From Anisus vortex (lineage: Eukaryota; Mollusca; Gastropoda; Planorbidae): a stretch of DNA of 64,000 bases. The notes beneath the pieces were generated by a model. It was not told where the DNA came from. It was given only the letters and a program-made list of their open reading frames with translations, and searched no databases. Every line of letters begins with the position of its first letter. Within the stretch, counting starts at the first letter, position 1. Below, in pieces: positions 12,764 to 23,908 of the stretch. The position numbers and the translations under genes are program-made. Location: assembly GCA_949126835.1 (NCBI GenBank), contig OX421494.1:56982358-57046357 (forward strand), given 5' to 3'.

Positions 12764-12911
12764 CAGGACCAGCCCGCCTTACAGGACCAGCCCGCCTTAC
12801 AGGACCAGCCCGCCTTACAGGACCAGCCCGCCTTACAGGACCAGCCCGCCTTACAGGACCAGCCCGCCTTACAGGACCAGCCCGCCTTACAGGACCAGCC
12901 CGCCTTACAGG
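12764..12911. repeat. 18-bp tandem array, about 8 copies
   Basis: The unit aggaccagcccgccttac is repeated almost perfectly. It is the end of a minus-strand SINE-2 copy (aggaccagcc is the SINE terminus) amplified in tandem. Confidence 0.95.
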
Positions 12912-13892
12912 CTTATTATGGTTTATACCTAGTCACTATTTCTATTACTCTACTAGAAATATATAAATAGGTCATTCATCTATTATTCAATTCAGGGAAG
13001 AGTCACATTTGGTTAAATTTTCAAATTACCCCCTCCCCCTTGATAGTATGTCAACTCAAGCTTTACGGAAACATAGTCTAATCCTTGTATGTGTGGGCAA
13101 AAAAAAGGGGGAGGGTTGAAAACTACTTTTTAAATGTGACTGGGAAGTTTATCATTCATTTGGAAGCCGAATGGTTGGAAATAGGGGGGAGGCTTTATCT
13201 CTCTAGTTTAATAAATACCTGCTTGACTTCTGTGGATTAAAACTGAAGAACATAACAAGGCAAAAGACAACCTGGCCCACTGTTGATATATCCTGGACCC
13301 GAACATGATCATTGGATGTCGGCGATCACTTGACTTGCCTGCCGACTGGCCAGATTTAACTGTGAAAATACGCATGTATGGAATATAATCATTAAGTTAA
13401 GGGATATTAAATTGTAACTTACAATTGCAGAACAATATTTGTTTGAGATGACACATTTTTCTTACTCTTGTCTTATTCTTATATTCCTTAGTTGTAGTCT
13501 TTAGAGTGGCATTTGGCAATAAAATGGGTTATCTGAAGTAGTTGTAACATTTCAAATGCAAAAGACGATTTAAACCAGGGACATTAGCAGGACGCAACTA
13601 TCTTCTCATTAGTATTTCCCATTCCCCCTCCTGGAAAAATCTCTGACAGCGCCCATGTAATGAGCAAAGAGTTGTATGGTTGGGACGTTATTTGTATGAT
13701 TGTGGAATTGTATATACCCAATCATAATTGACTTGAATGCTGTGATTGCACGTTAAGATTGTTCTGGTTATATATTGATGTTAAATACATAGTTCAAACT
13801 TTGCAGAGGCGGGACGATTAGACTAGAGTTCACCAAACAGCTAAGTAATTCTTTCAAAGACTGGCCAACTTAATGGTGTGAATTATATGTAA

Positions 13893-14308
13893 AGTAGTAA
13901 AGTACCCGTAGGACTAAATTGATCATAGGGCCGGTGAAGCAGCGTTCATCAGTTGCCACGGTATGCTAGGCAGGGGCGAAGCAGAAATGTTTTCCAGGGA
14001 GGGGGGGGCTGAACTTTCGCGTGACAAACATTTCCCAATTTTTTTGCGAATTTAGTACATATTTTTAAAAAAATCTGTTGAAAAAATATTTTTTTTTTTA
14101 ATTCCGCCCCTGATAGGGGGATGTGTGGCCGGCACAATGCCCAGCCGCCTTTACTTTACCCCAAATAATGTCAGGTACCCATCAGAGCTGGGTAGACTCA
14201 GGGACACCTTCGTGTCCAGGGAAAAAAATCATAGCCTTCACCAGGATTCGAACCCGGGACCTTCGGTACGCCATTCGATCGCACTGTCAGTCGGCCACAG
14301 TGTCCCCA
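13893..14308 (-). mobile_element. SINE-1 copy interrupted by a MITE
   Basis: This minus-strand SINE-1 has its 3' part at 13893-13970 (aaagtacccgtaggacta) and its tRNA-like head at about 14230-14308 (B-box read in reverse as ggattcgaacc). A 142-bp inverted-repeat element splits it at the conserved tgctagg/ataggggg site. Joined, the two parts reproduce the other SINE-1 copies. Confidence 0.8.
13971..14112. mobile_element. hAT-like MITE nested in SINE-1
   Basis: The element starts caggggcg and ends cgcccctg, a terminal inverted repeat. It holds a G run and T runs and no open reading frame. The flanks (ctagg, atagg) are compatible with a short, diverged target duplication of the SINE sequence. 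Confidence 0.7.
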
Positions 14309-14350
14309 AGGTGTGATTTAAAATGATTTGAAAATTCGCATTTTGTCAAA

Positions 14351-15414
14351 TAATTCTACTGGATATATTGCGGTATAAATACTAGACTGTTTGACACAAC
14401 ATATTGTAATTCTACTGGATATATTGCGGTATAAATACTAGACTGTTTGACACAACATATTGTAATTCTACTGGATATATTGCGGTATAAATACTAGACT
14501 GTTTGACACAACATATTGTAATTCTACTGGATATATTGCGGTATAAATACTAGACTGTTTGACACAACATATTGTAATTCTACTGGATATATTGCGGTAT
14601 AAATACTAGACTGTTTGACACAACATATTGTAATTCTACTGGATATATTGCGGTATAAATACTAGACTGTTTGACACAACATATTGTAATTCTACTGGAT
14701 ATATTGCGGTATAAATACTAGACTGTTTGACACAACATATTGTAATTCTACTGGATATATTGCGGTATAAATACTAGACTGTTTGACACAACATATTGTA
14801 ATTCTACTGGATATATTGCGGTATAAATACTAGACTGTTTGACACAACATATTGTAATTCTACTGGATATATTGCGGTATAAATACTAGACTGTTTGACA
14901 CAACATATTGTAATTCTACTGGATATATTGCGGTATAAATACAAGACTGTTTGACACAACATATTGTAATTCTACTGGATATATTGCGGTATAAATACTA
15001 GACTGTTTGACACAACATATTGTAATTCTACTGGATATATTGCGGTATAAATACTAGACTGTTTGACACAACATATTGTAATTCTACTGGATATATTGCG
15101 GTATAAATACTAGACTGTTTGACACAACATATTGTAATTCTACTGGATATATTGCGGTATAAATACTAGACTGTTTGACACAACATATTGTAATTCTACT
15201 GGATATATTGCGGTATAAATACTAGACTGTTTGACACAACATATTGTAATTCTACTGGATATATTGCGGTATAAATACTAGACTGTTTGACACAACATAT
15301 TGTAATTCTACTGGATATATTGCGGTATAAATACTAGACTGTTTGACACAACATATTGTAATTCTACTGGATATATTGCGGTATAAATACTAGACTGTTT
15401 GACACAACATATTG
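14351..15414. repeat. 56-bp tandem array, 19 near-identical copies
   Basis: The unit begins taattctactggatatattg and ends acacaacatattg. It is repeated exactly 19 times (1064 bp); the only change I see is one T-to-A (tacaagact) near 14942. Such homogeneity implies recent expansion or strong gene conversion. Each unit contains a TATA-like ggtataaata. Confidence 0.97.
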
Positions 15415-15526
15415 AATGGAAAGTTTCATCTTCTATTTAGTCATCTAATTATAGGCTGACACCTTTTGTGATTTCATAAATAAAGGGACGTAGATTTAAA
15501 GAACATACCAGAATAATAAATATGAT

Positions 15527-15776
15527 CAGTGCTTTTTTTGTGACGGTACGCACCGGTACGGCATACCGGCACCTTTTTCAATGTGGGGAAAAAATTATTA
15601 CTTTTCTTCAATTTTAACGTTTATTATTAATTTATTATAATATTAATTTGTTAAAAATGAATTATTTTAAAATTGCGCGCAATAAGAATTAAAATATAAA
15701 ATGAGATACTGCTTTAAAAGTTAGGCAATCCATCACTGAGTACCGGCACCTATTTTTTTTACAAAAAAAAGCACTG
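15527..15776. mobile_element. hAT-superfamily MITE with 8-bp target duplication
   Basis: The 250-bp element starts cagtgctttttttgt and ends acaaaaaaaagcactg (terminal inverted repeats). It is flanked by perfect 8-bp direct repeats aatatgat at 15519-15526 and 15777-15784. Subterminal sequence holds repeated ccggtacg/taccggcacc motifs. It has no ORF. An 8-bp duplication is diagnostic of hAT transposition. Confidence 0.92.
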
Positions 15777-16187
15777 AATATGATAAATACTTTTTTCCAG
15801 TCTTTTACTCGCTACATACTATACTAGTCTAGGTAGTAATTAAATGAAAATGTCCTAATTAGAGATATGTTATCTGAGTTTTTTCCCGTGTTTCTCCGAA
15901 GTGAAAATATCCATGTTTGGTATCTTATCTCATCATTATAATAATCTGGATACATAAGGTATGCTTTCAGATTACATTTAAAACGTAATGATAATCAAAT
16001 ATTTATATAGAGATGGTATTTAAACACACACAAACAAGCAATTCATAGTTTGCTGCTGTAAATGCGATATTAAAAAAACTACATCCTGGGCCTTAATAAA
16101 TGATGTTGAGGATTGTTAAAAAAAAAAACTTGTTAAATAAAAGAAAGAGTAACGATTTTATAAATGACACAATAGATGTTGAAGATG

Positions 16188-16352
16188 ACAATAAAAATGT
16201 TAAATTTATAAGATGACAATAAAAATGTTAAATTTATAAGATGACAATAAAAGTTAAATTTATAAGATGACAATAAATGTTAAATTTATAAGATGACAAT
16301 AAAAATGTTAAATTTATAAGATGACAATAAAAATGTTAAATTTATAAGATGA
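16188..16352. repeat. 28-bp tandem array, about 6 copies
   Basis: The unit is gttaaatttataagatgaca followed by ataaaaat, with length variants in the A run. Confidence 0.9.
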
Positions 16353-16388
16353 CAAAAAAGATGTTGGATATAAACCTGACATTGGTTG

Positions 16389-16516
16389 GGGTAAATTAAA
16401 GGCGGTTGGGCTTTCTGCTGGCCACACATCTCCTAGTATGCCGTGGCCACAGAAACTGGTGAACGCTGTTTCACCGGCCCTATGGATCAATTTGTACCCG
16501 AGGTACTTTACTTTTT
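16389..16516 (+). mobile_element. SINE-1 3' half
   Basis: The fragment runs from aaattaaaggcggttgggct through tagtatgccgtggccacaga to the conserved atcaatttgtacccg end. The tRNA-like head is missing (5'-truncated). Confidence 0.8.
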
Positions 16517-17104
16517 ATAACATTCAAATGTAGTCCTACATATTACGCCAAACGCTATTTGGTGTTCGATATATTCAGTGCTGTTTGTTGGGTGTTTCTT
16601 ACTTTGTCTCTGTAAATAGGGCCTACTACTTTATTCCCACGGTCAACTTACGTTCACACCACTTTGTGAATGGACAAACTGTCTGTTGCATACACGTATA
16701 TTGAATTACACTTATTATAGTAAATATAATATTTATTGATAAATGTCGCCAACTGAATTAGTATCATTATTACTTTACTAGCTATCAGAATCATTCTGCC
16801 ACTTAACCCTCTTTATCTCCATAACTGACCTTTCTTGTCTCCTCTCTACTTCCCCAAAAACATGACTGACCTCCCCGTTGGTCAGTTGACCGAGTTTAAC
16901 CTGTCGACCCAGTGTATCTGAGTGTTTTTAACCTGTGTTATTTTTATTAGTGACTAATTTTAAAGTATAGATATTATTTGTAGACATTTTTTATTTCGTT
17001 AAAAGAACTTGTTAATATTTTTTTACTTTTTGCAAGTGTCACCGGAACCAGCCTTTCAGATTTTATCCAGAACTGATTCTGGTCATCTTGATTTCGAAAG
17101 CACC

Positions 17105-17195
17105 GTTCCGACCACACAATCCTCATGTGTGCCATGGAAACTGGTTAACGCTGCTTTATCAACCCTATGGATCTACGCTACCCGAAGAAGATACT
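17105..17195 (+). mobile_element. SINE-1 3' fragment, diverged
   Basis: The sequence gaccacacaatcctcatgtg, then ccatggaaactggttaacgc and ccctatggatctacgctacc, is a diverged SINE-1 tail. Confidence 0.6.
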
Positions 17196-17984
17196 TATTT
17201 TTTTTTAAGATGTCTCCAACGATAATAAAGATGACACTGACAATGTGAAAAATTTAACCTATAAATTAAAAAGATAAAATTTAAGATTTAAAAAAACGAC
17301 CGAATTAATAAAAATATAATTTGATCCAGCTGAACAGCGCAGCAATCTTATTTGAATGTCTGATGTATGAATATATGTAAAAGACTAATGGTGAGTATTG
17401 TTTCACTATGACGCGAACTAAACTGATCTGAAATGTCAAAATACGCATGGCATGGTCAGTTTAAGCATATTAAACTTGATCTATTGTGACTTCATCTTTA
17501 AACAGACAAGTCATGCGGAGATAACGTATTGACTTTAAAAACAAATACACACAAAGAAATGGCTCTATACCTATAAAGAAATAAATCCAACCTGGTATTA
17601 ATTGTATATTCAAATTCAATGATCTAAAAAGAACTAATTTCCTAATACAACTTGTAAACGAAATAGTTCATTTAGAAATACTTTAATATCCTGTGTATTG
17701 ATTATATATAAAAAGACTATGCCCTACTATTCAAGCAAGAGATACCATTTGCACACATTAACTGTCCAGTAGTTTGTGTTTTACTTTGAAGCGACCCATC
17801 CCCTGTATCTGATAAAACTGTGTGCTGATGACACTTGCAGTTATTCTATCTAAACTCAGTTTGGGTCTCAGTTTGGGGTGTTGGTTTTAATCATTTGTCT
17901 GTGTGTGTGTTGTTGTGACGACAGTTTGTGACAAGTATTGTGATAGGCTTTAATCTAATCAGAACCCGGTATTTTATTCTGAAA

Positions 17985-18212
17985 CTAGGAATTTTAAAAT
18001 GTTATTCCGCAATAGTAAATGTAGGACTCCTGTATGGAACAAATACATATAAGTACTCTTTCTTCCCAAGTGGCGTTCGGGCATGGAATGGGTTGCCTGA
18101 ACAAACCAGGAAAACCTGTAATTTATCATTTAAAACATTAATAAAGTTTTAAGACTATACTCGGACCACGTATGAGTGTTGGACGCAATGATCTTCTTTA
18201 TAGAAGGAAAGA
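17985..18212 (+). pseudogene. LINE 3' end with RT C-terminal motif
   Basis: The translated segment contains FFPSGVRAWNGLPEQTRK, the conserved WNxLP motif at the C-terminus of many non-LTR reverse transcriptases. It is followed by a tail ending gatcttctttatagaaggaa. Related copies lie at 23425, 24049 and 49680. All are severely 5'-truncated. Confidence 0.65.
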
Positions 18213-18256
18213 CGATTATGTGAGGAATTCGAAGGGTTGCAAGATATTTTGAACAA

Positions 18257-18530
18257 TCAGTAGATAGCTGGATAGATAAATATGTATATAAATAGACAGA
18301 GTAAAAAATTGATAAGGATGTAGCTAAGTAGGAATATAGATAGATAGATAGAAAGATATGATTTGAATACCTAGAACGAGAAATATATATATATATATGT
18401 ATATATATATGTAGATAGATACATACATGCATAGATAAATACATAGATAGATACATAGATAGTTACATAAATATGTTTATGTCGATAAAAAGATAGATAG
18501 TTAGATAGGCTGATAGATAGCTAAAAAAGC
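18257..18530. repeat. Imperfect GATA-type microsatellite
   Basis: Interrupted gata/taga tetranucleotides with an (AT)n core cover this stretch. Any apparent protein from the opposite strand is low-complexity. Confidence 0.85.
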
Positions 18531-19261
18531 ACATGTAGATGAAAGAAATACAAAATTGTAATGGTAAGATAGAAAAAAAGGCATTTTTGTAGAAAAGTTA
18601 AATAGTCACGCTTTCCCCACAGACGTCTGCTAGACTGTAATATTTACCAAAACAAACCAAAATTAATTATTCCACCACATCACGTGTCCTAATCCAAACG
18701 ACATCATACAACAACTCCTAGAAAACAACAATCAGCTAAATCTGGAAACAAACAGAACAAAAGGCAATGTTTAGGTCACGTGCCATTTAGTCTTATCGGG
18801 GGCCTAATTCTAAATTAAGATCAACAGTGGCTAAATGTTTCAAAGGTGTGCATTAGTTTTAATGGACTTGTTGATAATACGTGGTTTTCACCTTTCTGTC
18901 GCCCCACCGGTTTTTTTTTTTATTGTCAATACCAGGACTTTGGCCATTTTGTAACATGAAATTTAAAAAAATCTTAAAATCTAAATTTCTATTCTCCAAC
19001 ATAGCACGCAAAAAAAGTTTTAGACTTTTTTTTATATTTCAAATTAGAAATTGTCTAGGCTAACATTTTTCAACTTTTGTTTTATTCATGACTCGTGGAC
19101 GTTATTTTACCTTTGCAAATCTTATTATTTATGTTTCTGGCGAGCAGGAGGATGAAACGACCTTTGGAAGACTAATTGACCTATTTTTCGACATCCTATC
19201 GTACTGAAACTTGGCACACAGAGGTGTTGCTGATGACAACAAATTCTTTCGGAATTTCAGT
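18531..19261. other. No recognisable gene
   Basis: This AT-rich non-coding sequence may include a short repeat tail near 19155-19225 (gacatcctatcgtactgaaa), similar to 20432-20460. Confidence 0.5.
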
Positions 19262-19412
19262 CTCATAAGTTTACAGACGATCCTTCTAGATAGAAGTTCT
19301 AAAACTCCTGCAGGGTGACAGGGATCCGTCGGTGGCAGAGATAGAACCCGCGACCTGTCCGTTGGTTTTTGGTTGACAGTCCGGTGAACTAACCGCTGGA
19401 CCAGTTGGCTTC
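19262..19412 (-). mobile_element. SINE-2 copy
   Basis: The minus-strand SINE-2 runs from the tail (ctcataagtttacagacga) through the internal 17-bp-spaced duplication (gacagggatccgtcggtggc) and the B-box region (agaacccgcgac) to the head (ctggaccagttggcttc). Confidence 0.85.
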
Positions 19413-19528
19413 ATCCATTCCACCGCAGCCCCCACCATTTCTTTGTTGTTTATTCATTTAACTTTTTGGTGCGCATTTTACAATCCTAATTGAATGGACA
19501 CATATTCCATATTTTAAATTCTTTATAT

Positions 19529-20318
19529 TATCAGCAACAACCTTTCTCTAGATGCAGAGCTTAACACAAGGATCGGCAAGGCCTCCACAACACTGGTCAG
19601 ACTATCGCACAGAGTTTGGAACAACAAAAGCTGACAATAAGAACCAAGGTTGCAGTGTACCGTGCATGTGTGTTAAGCACTCTACTCTACGCCAGCGAAG
19701 CCTGGACGCTATATTCTAAACAAGAGAAGAGATTGAGTGCTTTTCACATGCGCTGCCTCCGACGCATACTCGGAATATCCTGGCAGGACCATGTCACGAA
19801 CAACGAGGTACTGCAGCAGGCTGGGATGCCAAGCATGCCTACTCTAATTCGCCAACGACGGCTCAGATGGCTAGGGCATGTATGTCGGATGGAGGATGGC
19901 CGAATACCCAAAGATATCCTTTACTCGGAACTGGCCAGAGGAAAGAGGACTGTGGGCCGGCCCCACCTCCGATATAAGGATGTCTGCAAGGGAGACATGA
20001 AAGCCCTTGCCATTGACACAAACAGCTGGGAGGAACTAGCCAAGGACAGGTCCAGCTGGAGACATGCGCTGGCCTCCGGGCTGGAAGCTGGAGAGAGAGA
20101 CCTGCAGCGGCTCGCCGATGAGAAGCGCACCAAAAGGAGGGGAAGAAGAGACCAGCCCATGACCAGTTCTGCCTTCCTGTGCCGGACGTGCAATAGGGAC
20201 TGTCACTCGCATGTGGGCTTGCACAGCCATAGCAGAAGCTGCAAGGCCAGGAGCGCACATTCCCCAAGGGCACAATAAACTCCATCGTCTCTCGAGACAA
20301 ATGGAAGCCAACAACAGC
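19529..20318 (+). pseudogene. Non-LTR retrotransposon ORF2 C-terminal fragment, frameshifted
   Basis: The sequence encodes the end of a LINE polyprotein: ISNNLSLDAELNTRIGKAST, then after a shift LTIRTKVAVYRACVLSTLLY, LGHVCRMEDGRIPKDILYSE and a terminal Cys/His knuckle (FLCRTCNRDCHSHVGLHSHS) ending at 20276. The shift at about 19621-19630 (aacaacaaaagctg) is one base short in an A run, so the frame is broken. There is no endonuclease or polymerase core, so the copy is 5'-truncated. The 3' untranslated part (ctccatcgtctctcgagac) abuts an LTR fragment. Confidence 0.8.
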
Positions 20319-20396
20319 CAACAATGTTCAACAACTGAACCACAATGTTGTGTTTACTATCAAGACACTACACTACCGTTGGCTAGCTGTCCGACA
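20319..20396 (+). mobile_element. 3' fragment of the short LTR family
   Basis: The sequence aatgttcaacaactgaacca, then atgttgtgtttac and acactacacta, matches the 3' end of the solo LTR at 34841-35035. The 5' part is missing. Confidence 0.6.
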
Positions 20397-20932
20397 AGTC
20401 ACCGAGCCTTCGGAGGGCTGAGTGACCCACTTTTCTGTATCCTATCGGCCTTAAACTTGACTAATACTAATATTACTACTACTAATAGAACTATAAGACT
20501 ATGACGACACATTCTGTTACACATTCTATCTTCGTTTTTTGTTTGTTTCTTTCTTTGGGGAAGTTCAATCTATTTATAGATCTAATTTTGCCGTACCCTT
20601 TGTTATACTCTATTTCTTCAATCTTGTTGGAGCCAACTCTCGTAAGGAGAGACTGCACATGCATTTTGCATGATCACCTGCCATCTCCTGGCAACCACGC
20701 CATTGATTACATTCATCACGTGGGATCGCCAAGACTGTTGGGATTGCCAAGCTGCACGCCAATAGAATTGTTATCTTATTCATAACTTTTTCTTCACTCC
20801 GTTTGAACAGTATTGTTTTCTGCAAGATATCACCTTATGTTAAAACGCAAGTTTCATAGATCTAAATATTTATATTTTTCATTTGAACTTTATATTCGAC
20901 TCAAGATAAAGGAGGTCGATAATAGCAGGGTT

Positions 20933-21118
20933 TGGTCGGTGGCAGGGATTGGTCGGTGGCAGGGATTGGTCGGTGGCAGGGATTGGTCGGTGGCAGGGAT
21001 TGGTCGGTGGCAGGGATTGGTCGGTGGCAGGGATTGGTCGGTGGCAGGGATTGGTCGGTGGCAGGGATTGGTCGGTGGCAGGGATAGGTCGGTGGCAGGG
21101 ATTAGTCGGTGGCAGGGC
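20933..21118. repeat. 17-bp tandem array, 11 copies
   Basis: The unit ggtcggtggcagggatt repeats with single changes. It equals the 17-bp interval between two ggcagggat copies inside SINE-2, and SINE-2-like sequence (cattccggtgtactcaccac, aggaccagccgg) follows at 21119-21175. The array therefore grew from a SINE-2 insertion. Confidence 0.95.
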
Positions 21119-21175
21119 TAGAATCTGGGTCATCGTGTTGACATTCCGGTGTACTCACCACAGGACCAGCCGGAC

Positions 21176-22146
21176 ACATGCGTAGCAGAATAAACGTTAC
21201 ACAGAATAGACAATCTTGAGCAATATCTGGCAATGTCTTTTATTTCATAGAAAACAAAAGGTTCTCTGTATGATATATCGTATCAATATTTTGTAACGCA
21301 TCCTAAAGTGTTACTTGTGTAATTGTCCTGAAAGGACTCAAGGACAGTGCAAGAACACCGTCCTCCAGTCTACTGCTTTAAGTCAACGCCCATGGTTGAG
21401 TCTTTTCCAACTCTTGAAACAGTGTTTGTATCAGCGTTGTATGCACTCCGGCATTGAAAGGTATGAGTAGGCAGACTCGCCATCACATGATAATATCAAT
21501 TATTTTGGGTGGAGCACCTTGTGATGACGTCACTATATTATAATCTCATGAAAACAAACCACGATTTCATTTATATTTATCTGTTACAATCACTGTCAAT
21601 GATGAGAATACTTGAATTGGTTAAAAATAAAAAAAATAAAAGCTGTGAATTAGAAAACAACAACCACAACGTGGCTTCCTTCTAGATATATTGTTTGGAA
21701 GCTTATCGTCTGCTGTGTTTTAAAGTGTGGTGTAAGCGGAAGATAAATGGGTTATCAATGCTTCAATGTTGTATGGGCCGGAATTACTTGCACCCTACAC
21801 CCTAATACAGTAAGTGTTGAATTGAAATTCAAGTTTTAAAAAGATGAGATTGAAGTAGTTTCGGTGTGACCTTCTTTCTAGCTTCCTATTTTACTGTCAC
21901 GTTCTCTAATATTTCTCTCTATTTTCCTCTCTGCCACCTTAATTGTCACTCTGTCTGTAAGTTTATTTTCCACCAAAATCCATGTTTCTCTCTCTCTCTC
22001 TCTCTTGTTTATTTTGCTTTAAATGACGTATGGGGTCAAGATCATGTAGTGTCACTACGAAGGTCTTTGGCTCAAATCTTGCACTGGATACACAATATTT
22101 GTGTAAACCACAGCCACTCAATCCAATGAACTCTACTTGAATCAAC
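21176..22146. other. No recognisable gene
   Basis: This is AT-rich unique-looking DNA with a short (TC)n tract near 21988-22003. No exon with credible coding content was seen on either strand. Confidence 0.5.
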
Positions 22147-22425
22147 ATTTAAAAGAAAACTCTATAAGTTTTGAAATTCTGAACATTTAAACAAAACTCT
22201 ATTACGTTCTGAAATTCTGAACATTAAAACAAAACTTTATAAGTTCTGAAATTCTGAACATTAAAACAAAACTTTATTAAGTTCTGAAATTCTGAACACT
22301 TAAACAAAACTCTATTAAGTTCTGAAATTCTGAACATTTAAACAAATATCTATTAAGTTCTGAAATTCTGAACATTAAAACAAAACTTTATAAGTTCCGA
22401 AGTTCTGAACATTTAAACAATTATT
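22147..22425. repeat. 37-38-bp tandem array, about 7 copies
   Basis: The unit acaaaactttattaagttct followed by gaaattctgaacattaa repeats with small changes. Confidence 0.92.
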
Positions 22426-22695
22426 CTGCGTTAAAAAATCTTGTGTTGTTTTTAAATTCAGTTTATTTGTCCTAATTATAGGAACGTTTGAAGACTTTTT
22501 GTTTACACATTTAGGCTAACCAACCAGATAGGTCTGACTGGGGAGGGGAGGTATGAATAGACATCGCTAATTACCATATTTACTTAGGTCACCGTGTTTT
22601 ATTATCTGACTGACGGATGTAATTCTTGGAATTCGATAATGAAACAAGTCTATACAACTTAATTCGACCTTTTAGTGATATCGCTGAATTAGTTA

Positions 22696-22696
22696 T

Positions 22697-22757
<61 letters not shown>
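22696..22757. repeat. (CT)n microsatellite
   Basis: This is a nearly pure pyrimidine dinucleotide tract. It is followed by gtggagcataaggcagcaac, part of which recurs at the window end (63987-64000). Confidence 0.95.
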
Positions 22758-22760
<3 letters not shown>

Positions 22761-22984
22761 CTTTATCGCTCCCCGTGGAGCATAAGGCAGCAACATAGTT
22801 CCGCCATGTTTCCCTATCGTGGGCGAGCCATCTAATCTCATGCCATGTTTTATTGGTGGTTGTTTAACACTATTAAAATTTAAAAAAAAAAACACTGCAG
22901 GAAAAATATTATGAAAAGAAAGTGGTAATAATAGGATTACATAATACAGTCTAGTTTAACTTAAAAATAAGTAAAGTAAGTAAA

Positions 22985-23040
22985 ATAAAGTATCCCGTTT
23001 GACCAAACTGATCATAAGGCCGGAGATGCAGCGTTCCCTA
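22985..23040 (-). mobile_element. SINE-1 3' fragment
   Basis: The minus-strand tail aaagtatcccgtttgaccaa, then gatcataaggccgga and gcagcgttc, is a short SINE-1 remnant. Confidence 0.6.
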
Positions 23041-23424
23041 TAACTTAGAAATAGAGCATAATAACTTCGTAGCCTATTTTAGGCCTACATGAAATGGAGA
23101 TGATACAACTTTTCCATTTTTAGATGTAATGGTTAATTCGTGTAAATTATATTTGTATTGACAGACTGTAGGGAAATGTATCGGAGTGGGGGGGGGGGGG
23201 GTGCTCGAACATGTCACGAAAACCAGAAACGGAACATTATTTTAAATACTGATAAAAATGCAAGATTAGACTAAAACCTCAAATAAGGGAAGAACGCAAT
23301 AATCTTCTTATCGTAAGAAACGTGTGTAGTTAATAAAACAAGAGAAGAACTGAGCAGGAATTTGATCACTGTAGACAAGTTAAGGTAGTATTGTGGAAAG
23401 GTTCAAAGCTCGTAAATGGTCTAC

Positions 23425-23690
23425 TATCTTATACATTATAGACGCTCCTTCTGTGAAGAAGAGTTTTGCGTCCTACGCACATCCGTGGTTTGAGTCTAAT
23501 CCGGCATTTTTATTAGTGTTTTAAATGATGTTAAGTTACTGGTTTTCCTGGCTTGTTCAGGCAATCCATTCCATGCCAGGATGCCACTTGGGTAGTTATA
23601 GTACTTATATGCATTTGTTCTCGCATAAGGGCTAAGAAAAGTATTTTTGTCCTTATGTTTATCTGAGCATTGCAGAAATATAGAGGACAC
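23425..23690 (-). pseudogene. LINE 3' end with RT C-terminal motif
   Basis: Minus-strand translation contains GILAWNGLPEQARKTSNLTS, the WNxLP motif of LINE reverse transcriptase C-termini. The tail matches 17985-18212 and 24049-24237. Confidence 0.65.
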
Positions 23691-23908
23691 TACTCTACAG
23701 ATTTATACAAAAGAAACTATCTATACAAAAGCCATTTACGCGACAGTGACAACAACGATAGGGAATGATACAATAAAATTGAAAATGTATTCAGTAAATG
23801 ACAACTGAACCCTAAACACTGAAATTGTTTTCCAACTCTACAACTTGTTTTTTTACTCTTTGACATGAGTCAAAGGGAAATAACTAGACTTAATGTAACT
23901 ATTAAATC

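Noticed and set aside
19113..19185. Possible minus-strand signal-peptide exon with a correct-phase donor
   Set aside because: No ATG occurs before an upstream in-frame stop, and the segment overlaps a dispersed repeat tail.
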